Of a stretch of DNA of 10,476 bases, positions 1 through 9,200 are shown piece after piece. Origin of the DNA: CAYLJJ01 sp964384025 (GTDB lineage: Bacteria > Myxococcota_A > Bradymonadia > UBA7976 > UBA1532); assembly GCA_964384025.1 (NCBI GenBank), contig CAYLJJ010000150.1, positions 1 through 10,476 on the forward strand, read 5' to 3'. Within the stretch, counting starts at the first letter, position 1; every line of letters begins with the position of its first letter. The translations under genes and the position numbers were made by a program. Under the pieces are notes generated by a model. It worked only from the letters and a program-made list of their open reading frames with translations. It was not told the DNA's origin and did no database searches.

Positions 1-218
1 ATATACTCAAGAGATTTAAAATATGCATCCATGAAATAATCGGTGTCTTGCCATTCCCCAACAGGTGGTGTCCATGACATCTGGTTAATGCGTTCCCACA
101 CGACTGGTGCATCTGCAGCGATGTGCCAGCCGAGCCATGCCAGCGGAATCACTACGGGGAGGACCGCCCAGATCGACATGCCGCTTATAGCTGTCATCAT
201 TCCGCCCAGTGACATTGC
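1..218 (-). other. Start of the variable C-terminal tip with a hydrophobic segment (cut)
   Basis: After DPTG the 72 visible residues (3060-3131) begin AMSLGGMMTAISGMS and continue IWAVLPVVIPLAWLGWHIAA, about 22 hydrophobic residues (3070-3094) that could span a membrane. They then become polar and Trp-rich (WERINQMSWTPPVGEWQDTDYF) up to the edge. In polymorphic toxins this position carries the effector. The visible part matches no toxin fold I recognise. The hydrophobic stretch may be a translocation-aiding or membrane-active element. Function is undetermined because the end is missing. Confidence 0.6.
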
Positions 219-3200
219 TCCAGTTGGGTCTCGCATGTTAACCGGATCATTGACCGCGTAAAGATAACGATGAAAACTTAATGGTATATTTGGAAGTCCA
301 ATCACAGGGTCTATAGAAACAAACCGACCGGTTTTGGGATCATACCAACGCATTCTAAGATAATAGAGCCCGGTTAATTCATCAAAGAATTCTCCTCGAT
401 AGCCCAAAGCCTCTGGAGCATTCTCGAGCGAAATTCCATAGCCATCATAGTCCAGATTAGGTCCTACCTTTACTCCCTGAGACCACCAGCGAATACTCAT
501 ATCAGCGCTCCAGTGTGCCTGATATGATCCCTGAGAATCTCGTTTGGTGATCAGGCCAATCCCACGGATATAGGTTTCATTGGCGGTATTTGTTTCATCG
601 AGAATTTGGATTAAGCTTGGAACCGGAGATATGAGGTCTTCATAGATGAATCTCTGATATATACCTTCATCAACATCTCGTACAACCAAGATACCATCAA
701 TATCATAGTGATAATCTATGCTGAACAGGTCTGATTCTGCATGGATAAGACGATCATGTGCATCATATGAGAAACGTATCTCATTGTTATCCTCTGTTTT
801 AGAGATTAGATTTCCATTCCCATCCCATTGATATCTATCTCCATCCACTTGGATTAGTTGATCATCTTCATTATACAAATATTCGACTTCACCTGTAACA
901 GTGTCTGTTTTATGCGTTCGATTGCCAACGTTATCATAAGTATACTGGATTGCCCGCACAAAACCATCCTGTCCTTCGACAATTTCCTCTACAAGCTGCG
1001 AACGAGAATCGTAACGATAGCGATGGCGAGCATTGTCTGCTTCGAATATAACAATCCGACCCATTAAATCTCTTTCGAATGTATAACGGGCTAAAATTTC
1101 ACCATCAACAGAGAGAACCTCTGATTGGGAAGCCAGCATCGTTTCATCGAATGTCCACTCTGTTATGGTTCCATCCGCGTGTGTAATTCGAGCTAGACTG
1201 GTATCAATCGCATCATATGCATAACGAGTTTCTTCACCTCCTGAAGTAACTCGTTCAAGGCGACCAAGCGCATCATAGTCATAAAAGACCTCCATCCCAT
1301 CAGGATAGATTAGACTGCTAACTTCACCAGCATCATTATAGGTATACCTGAGTTCCAAATTACCAGGTTCAACCCGTCGAACCAGACGACCCACCTGGTC
1401 ATAATGCCAGTTTGTCTCGCCTAGAGCAGTCTCTGCCGATGCGCGGGCTCCATCAAGCGTATAGCTGAGGCGCTCCTCTGATCCATCTGGCATGCGAATC
1501 CGAATAGGTTGGTCCATAGTATTAAACTCTCTCTCGGTAATATTTCCCATAAAGTCTTGATACTGGATCGGATTGCCTGCATCAGAGTACTCAAATGAAG
1601 CAGTCGCTCCAGATGGGCGCTCAATCTGAATGACCCGACCCAAGGCATCGCGATGATAGCGATATGTTTCACCATTCGCGTTGGTGATCGCGATCAGATT
1701 GCGAAGTGCGTCATAACTATATCGTGTCTCAGCGCCACTGGGATCTTGGATAGAGTCCAGCCGGCGTCCGTTGGCAAAACCATAGCGATATATGCTCTCA
1801 TTGCCCTCTGGATCGATGCGGGTCTGCACGCGACGACTCTCATCCCAACTCTGCTCACTTTGCCCACCCCCTGGAAAACTTACAGAGCTGATCCGACCGA
1901 GCCCATCATAGAGATAGCTCAACTCTACGTCCGGGGCGCTGCTCTGGCTCAAAATTCTACCCGCCGGATCATATTCCATCCTCTCAACCAAACCTAAAGG
2001 ACCCATTTTGCGGATAAGATACCCAGCTGCGTCGTATTCCATCGTGGTCTCACGCCCCATCTCATCTACTTCAGAGATAAGTTCACCAAGCTCATTATAG
2101 CTTCGTTGACGTGTTCGACCGTCATCGAGGCGTTCTAGGGTAAGGTGACCTACAGAATCGTATTCCATCTCGGTCACTCGACCCGATCTATCTATCTGTC
2201 GAATAATTTGTCCTTCAGTATCATAGGTCTTGTTGATGGAGCTGCCATCAGGAAATATCATCGCACTGAGGTTGCCCAAATCATCATATCTAAAGCGGCT
2301 GACTCGACCTCCGGGTGCAATCTCTAGGGTTTTCCGACCCCGAGCGTTGTACTCATATTCCCAGATCCCACCGACCCGATCTTGGCGTTCAGTCACGCGC
2401 CCTGATGCATCATAGCTCCAATATTCTGATGTTTCATATGTTTCTCCGTCAGAACCAACAAATTCCATTGTTTCACTAGTTTTACGACCATTTTCATCAT
2501 ATGTCCATCTCGTATTACGTCCCTGTTCATCTACGAGATGAATTGGATTGCCATCTGAATCAGTGGATATTGACCATTCTGAACCATCAGGATCTATACG
2601 GCCAGTGAGATTACCACGATTATTGTAACTATACTCTAAATAGCCTCCATCATCCTCGGTCATCCGAATTAAACGACCTTTATCTTGATCATATTGAAAC
2701 TGGCGCGTGCTCCCATCTGGAAGCTCTTCCAACGTTTTTAGATTTTGATCATTATATTCATAGCGTGTTGATTGCCCAATTTTATCAATGAATTCAATCT
2801 CACGCCCTTTCTGATCATAACCCCATCTTTGTGTCTGTTGGAGAGGGTCTGTCTCGCTGATTTTACGGTCATTTTCATCATACTCATATGTCCATCGATT
2901 TTGGTTCGGATCGACCTTGCTTATGAGGTTCCCACGTTCATCATATTCGTAGAGCGTTGTATGCCCTAGAGTGTTTGTGATCGCCTCTGTCTGTGCGTTG
3001 AGGTTACGGTCAAGCTCTCGGCGATTGCCTGAGCCATCTATAACAGCGATCAAGCGACCATCTTCATCATATTCATTGCGAACCATAGGTTGACCATCAG
3101 GGTCTATGATCGCCGTGATGAAGTGCTCATCATCATACTCATAGCGCGTCTCTAAGCCATTGGGCTGCGTCACTGAGACGAGGTCGCCTGATTCACTGTA

Positions 3201-6200
3201 TTCGTAGTAGATGCTCTGTCCTGATGGGTCGATAATCTCAACGATCCGATTCTGGTCATCCCGGACAAAGAAGACGGATCTGCTAGAAGAGTGAAATAGA
3301 CCATCATCAGTAACCCTAAGGGTATTCCCATCGGGATCAGCGGCTTGGAGTACACCCTGCCCGCGGCTGAGAACAATTGAGCGGCCATATGGTGTCTTAA
3401 GTACGGCCCTAGACATATCAAATACAGTGTCGCTCTGATCGATATCGACGACGATGTTGTCACCATCGAGATGAAGCACCGCGATGCCGTTCGGGACCGC
3501 CAAGGTGGCGTCTCCTGGGAGCGTGCCTCGAACAAAATCAAACTCGATGGCCACCTGACAGAAGCCAGCCGAGACCGGCACAGGGGCGGTGGGAGTCGCA
3601 CGAGGACGGAACCAGTAGATCTCGCTGGGGGCGATCTCAACGCGGACGTCGTGATCGGCCAGTTCAGAACTGTTCCCACAGGGCCACTTAAAGAACCCTT
3701 GGCCCTGGAGCATATCCCAGGCTTCGCCCACCGGACGGTTGCGCTCAATTCGTCCCCCCTGAACATCCAGAGACCAACCGATCCCAAAATCATCACCAGT
3801 CTTACGTCGACTGTCATAAGTTCGAGAGACTCTGATGGGGATCCCAGAGAGAGGGATGAAGAGATCTACGAGGCCAAAAATCAGCACACCACGGGGAGGC
3901 TGGCTGCCTGGTATCTCAACCTGCATGGGGCGTTCGATGCTGACTTGAAGGCCATTGATATCCTCAACCAAGAGGCGGAGCTGATAGAGGCCCTCGGGCA
4001 GCATGCGCGGATCGACGACGCCAAAGTCGCCCTCTACGCCCTGATCGCCTGAGAGGAGGCTGCGCCAAGCATTGTCTCCATCTCGACGTAGGGCGATCTC
4101 CCAACGCAGCAAGTTGGCGTCGTTGGCTGAGCCCCTAAAAACCACCGGACCCTCCAACACTGCGTCCATCTCAGGCGCGAGCAAGCTTAGGGTGGGAGGC
4201 TCACTGTCATTGGGATCCAAAACCTGAAGTACCCTGATCCCATCTCCGACATTGCCTGCTTGATCACGAGCATAGACGCGAATCTCATAGCGCCCTGGAC
4301 CTGGGGGGGCGAAAGGAGTGGGACCCTCAGCCTCTAAGCGCTGGGGGTTCTCGTTGATCTCCAGCCAAACCTCGACCACCTCAAAGTTGTCCTCAGCCTC
4401 AAACCAGAGGGTGATCGCCTCGCCGATCTGGATGAGATCTTGGCTGAGATGTACATCAACGCTGGGCGGCGTCCGTTCGCTGCAGCGGGGAGGCTCATCA
4501 ACCTGACCGTCGCAGTTGTTGTCTCGATCATCACAGATCTCCAGCCCCCCCTCGCTGAGGATACAGGCATACTCACAGCCATTCTCATCGTCACCGTCCA
4601 GATCATAGTGATCCGTGAGGCAGGCGCTCAGCAGGCAGAAGCCCCCTGTGCAGGTAGAGCGCGCCCCAGTCAGGATGCAGGCTCGCTCACAGGCGCCGCA
4701 ATGAGCCATATCTGTCTCAAGGTCAAAGCCCTCATCCAGCTCACCATCACAGTCATTATCTTGGCCATCACAGCGCTCAGGGCCATCAGGTCTGCAATCA
4801 TATTCACAGCCATTCTCGACCTCAGCATCCAGGTCGTAGTGACCCGCTTGGCAGGCCTCAAGTTGGCAGCGCCCTTGGCGACACCGGCTCTGGGCGTTGG
4901 GCAGAACACAGGGCTGCCCACAGGCGCCGCAGTGGGCCATGTCGGTCTCGAGATTAAAGCCCTCGTCCAGCTCATCATCGCAGTCATTGTCGATGCGATC
5001 ACAGAGCTCAACCCCTTCATTACTGGGGACACAGTGGTACTCAATCAGGAGCGCTGGGCGGCTCTCAGTGATCTGCCCTTCAGTGTCCTCCACCCGAATC
5101 AGGGGCTCCAGATGTCCATGATCGACAGGGAGACCGGTGATGGCTCCTGAGATGGGATCGATCTCAAGCCAGCGAGGCATCTCGGCTGACCAGCGGTAGG
5201 GTGGCGCGCCGCCGCTGGCCTCAGCCAAGGCTTGATAGTCAGTCCAGGTGCGACCATCAGGAAGCCTGGAGGTCTCAATCTGAAGGCTGGGAGGCCAGAC
5301 ACGCCACTCAAAGCGGCGGTGTGCGCGTTGTCCCCAAGCATCCTCGACGCTGAGATACAACCTTGGGCGACCATATTGCTGAGGACGACCCTCCACTAGA
5401 CCGGTGTTGGGATCTAAGCTGAGGCCCTCTGGGAGGCCGATGAGCGACCAGGTGAGGGGCGGCTGGCCCCCCTCCACTGCAGGAACGCTCAGGTAGGGTT
5501 GTCCCATTCGGGCTTCAGGCAGGGGCTGCTCAGCGATGATCAGCTCGGGGGGCATGATCAGCCACTCTAAACTCCGCTCAGCGCGTTGCCCCCAGAGATC
5601 CTCCAAGCTCAAAACCAGCTGCCCTCGGCCTACCGAGATCGCTCGCCCAAGGAGCTGATCTCCCTCGATATAGAGGCCAGCGGGTAAACCCTGAGCGCTC
5701 CAAATCAGTGGCGCGGCGCCTCCCTTGGCTTGGAGCTGATATTGATAGGGCTCACCCAACCGAGCGACGGGCAGATCACGCACTTGCAGATCGAGGGCCT
5801 CTGGCCAAACTTGGAGGACCTCAGCGCCCCCGATCTGTTGGTCCATAGCGTCCTCAATATAGAAAGCAGGGAGGTAGTGTCCCGCCTCCTCGGGTGTACC
5901 CAGCAGCCAACTGCCCTCCAGACTCAGCCCTGCTGGGAGAGCGACCGCTTGAACCGTATAGGGAGCCACTCCGCCCTCGATTAAAAGTTGATGTTGGTAT
6001 GGGCTGTTCAGGCGAGCGTTGGGCAGAGGTTCACGCAGACCGCGGAGCCGAGGCGGAGCCACGATGAGGCTGAGGTAGACCTCCAGGCTCTGGCCATCAC
6101 CAGAGGAAGCCAGGAGGGTGATCGGAAAGACGCCGAAATCCAGAGGGCTGCCCATCAAGCGCTGCCCCTCCAAGCTGAGGCCAGGCGGAAGATCTCCAAG

Positions 6201-9200
6201 CTCAAGATCGATGGGAGGCAGGCCACCCGTAACCTCGATCAGCGCCTCATAGGGTTCAGCTACCCGAGCATCAGGCAGGCTGGGCGTGGAGAGCGTCAGG
6301 AGGGGGGGCTCCAGGTGCAAAAGATAGCTCTGACCGGCTGCTTGTCCATCCGCACTCTCGACGTGAATGCTCACCTCGAAGTCGCCCTGAACTTCAGGGC
6401 GACCTCGCAGCGCCCCTGTCTCAGGATCTAGGTTGAGATCAGGGGGTAACCCCTCAGCCCACCAAGTATAAGGCGGGCTCCCCCCTACCCAATCAGGCTC
6501 AAATAGATAATCAACACCTACGCGCCCCGAGGGGAGAGCATCGCTGAGAAGCGCCAAGCTTCGTTCAATTATAAAGAGCAGATAGACTCGATGTTGTAGT
6601 TGCCCCTCGGAGTCTTCTACGGTGGCGGTGACCTCAAACTGGCCGACCTCCTGAGGCGTCCCATAGATCTCGCCTTGAATGCTGCGCATCTCCAAGCCTT
6701 GGGGCAGGCCCTCAGCGCTCCAGCGGAGAGGTGGACGTCCCCCTGTGGCGCTGAGGGTCATGCGGTACTCTCGCACGAGGCGTCCTTCAGGGAGGCTCTC
6801 CTCTTGGATCTCTATCTGCTCGCCCCAGATGCGAATGCTGGCTCGCTGCTCTACGCGTTGGTTGCGTGTGTCGCTGACTGCCAAGGTCACTTGAAGGGCA
6901 CCGGTTCGTGTAGGCTGCCCGCTCAGCCGCCCTGTATCACGCTCCAGGCGCAGCCCCTGGGGCAAGCCCGCCGCCGACCATTGATAAGGGGGAGCACCAC
7001 CTTGGGCGATGAGGAGCAAGTCATAATCTGTATTGAGATAGCCAGCGGCTAAGGTGTCCAGCTCAAAGCGCAACTCAGAGACCACGAGATGAATCGAGAG
7101 CGCTCGGCTCTGACTCTGCCCGGAGTTGTCGCTCACATGCAGTGTCGCGGGGTAATTCTGAATGCCCATTAAACCACGGGCTCGGCCCAGGAACTGCCCT
7201 GTCTCTGGATCCAAACTCAGGCCCAGGCTGGGGTGCAGCTCCAGCGCCCATTGATATGGGGGCAGCCCCCCCTCGGCCTGGGCCTGCACCTCATACTCAT
7301 AGCCTGTGTATGCGTCGGGGAGCGCCTCAGTCAACAGCTGTAGATCTGAGAGGATCACCTCCAGCTCTAGGTGACGCTCGGCCTGAAGCCCCGCTGATCG
7401 CAGGCTGAGTTGGATCTCAAAGAGCCCCAACTCCAAGGGGGCGCCGCTCAGCGCGCCTGACTCCCCCAGTTCAAGGCCCTCTGGCAGACCTGTCGCGGTC
7501 CAGCTTCGATCGGCACCTCCGCCGCTGGCCTCCATCTGGCTGTGGTAGCCCAATCCTGATCGTGCTTGAGGGAGGGTGACGGTTTCAATCTGAAGCGGCG
7601 CGAGGTCGATCTCTATCTCGCTGAGATCGTGGGCAAAGGCACCCTCTGCGTCCTCAACCACGAAACCCAGAGGGAAGCGACCAGCCTCCTCGGGGAGACC
7701 TGTCAGCGCCCCTGTTTGAGGATCAAAGTCAAGGCCACGAGGCAGACCTTCAACCTGCCATCGATAGGGCGCTTGTCCACCATCAACTTCCTGTGGAGGA
7801 GCCTGATAGGCCTGGGCCAGCAAGCCGTCAGGGAGCGGAAGGAGTCGCAGCTGCATGACGGGCTCATCTGCTTGGAGGAGGTAGGCGCGCGTCACGCTTT
7901 GCCCGTCGGCGCTCTCGAGTTGAACTTGGATCCGCAGTTGAATGCGCTGCTCTGCAAGACCAGATATCTGCCCCTCCTCCAGGCGCCAGCCTTCAGGCAA
8001 ACCTGAGACAGACCAACGCAGAGGAGGCAGGCCCCCGACGACCTCAAGCTGAGCTTGATAGACCTCCCCCAAGATTGCTTGAGGTAGAACCTCGGTGAGC
8101 AGCTGTAGACGCGCGGCGGCGATCTCTAAATCTAAAGCCAACTCGGCGATACGCCCTGTGGCATCCTCCAGGCGCAGCGAAGGATGATAGCGACCTGCCG
8201 TCTCAGGCCGTCCTGTAAGCAGACCTGAGGCTGCCTCTAGGTTGAGCCCTGGAGGGGCGGCCTGCCAACTCCACATGAAAGGTGGGAGCCCGCTTTGGAC
8301 TTGAAGGCTGGCGGAGTAGCTCTCGCCGACTCGTCCTGGACGTAAAGGTATTGGGAGGATCCTCAGGGGGGGCGGTTCAACCTCAAGCCCCAAGCGACGC
8401 TCCCGCTGTTCACCCTGAACGTCGCTGAGGTGGAGCGTGACATCACTGCGTCCAAGCTGGTTGGGGACACCCGAGATCAAGCCTAGGAGAGGGTGCAAAG
8501 AAAGGCCAGGAGAGAGCCCCTCACTCCACCACCGGAGGGGCTCTGCTCCCAGAGCCTCAAGCTGGATCTGATAGGGCTGTCCGAGTTGGGCGGAAGGCAG
8601 ACGCTCGGTGAGCAGCCAGAGCCCCCCAGCGTAAATCTCGATTAAGAGTTCAAAGGTCTCACTTTGTCCATCCGCGTCGGTGACCTGTAGGTGAATGGAC
8701 CATTGCCCCGGCTCAGAGGGGGCCCCTGAGATCTGCCCCTCCTCAAAAATGAAACCATCGGGCAACTCATCTAGGCTGATTTGATAAGGGGCGTGCCCCC
8801 CCTCAATCTGCAATTGAACCTCATAGAGCTGACCGATCTGTCCGACTGGGAGGGGCATGACAGAGAGCGGTGTCGGGCCCATATCTAAGAGCTGATCTGG
8901 AGTAGAGATGGCGTCTGGGATGAGGAGTAGATCGGCTCTGGAGCCTTCATCAAGCTCTATACCCTCGTCAAGGATTGAGCCTTCATCAGCGCTCGCCCCC
9001 TCATCAAGGGTTGAGCTTTCATCAGGCTCTACGCCCTCATCAAGGATTGAGCTTTCATCAGGCTCTATGCCCTCATCAAGGATTGAACCTTCATCAGGCT
9101 CTATGTCCTCATCAAGGATTGAACCTTCATCAGGCTCTATGCCCTCATCAAGGATTGAGCCTTCATCAGCGCTCGCCCCCTCATCAGGGGTTAAACCTTC

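Noticed and set aside
3471..4052. Long plus-strand ORF of 193 codons opposite the RHS N-terminal segment
   Set aside because: It lies wholly antisense to a frame with clear RHS motifs (DDFGIGW) and its own translation resembles no family; it is a shadow of the real gene.
4440..5150. Plus-strand ORF of 236 codons, with hydrophobic Ile/Ala-rich repeats that look like membrane segments
   Set aside because: It is the antisense reading of the duplicated MopE modules (Asp/Asn codons read back as Ile/Val/Leu), which explains its internal repetition.
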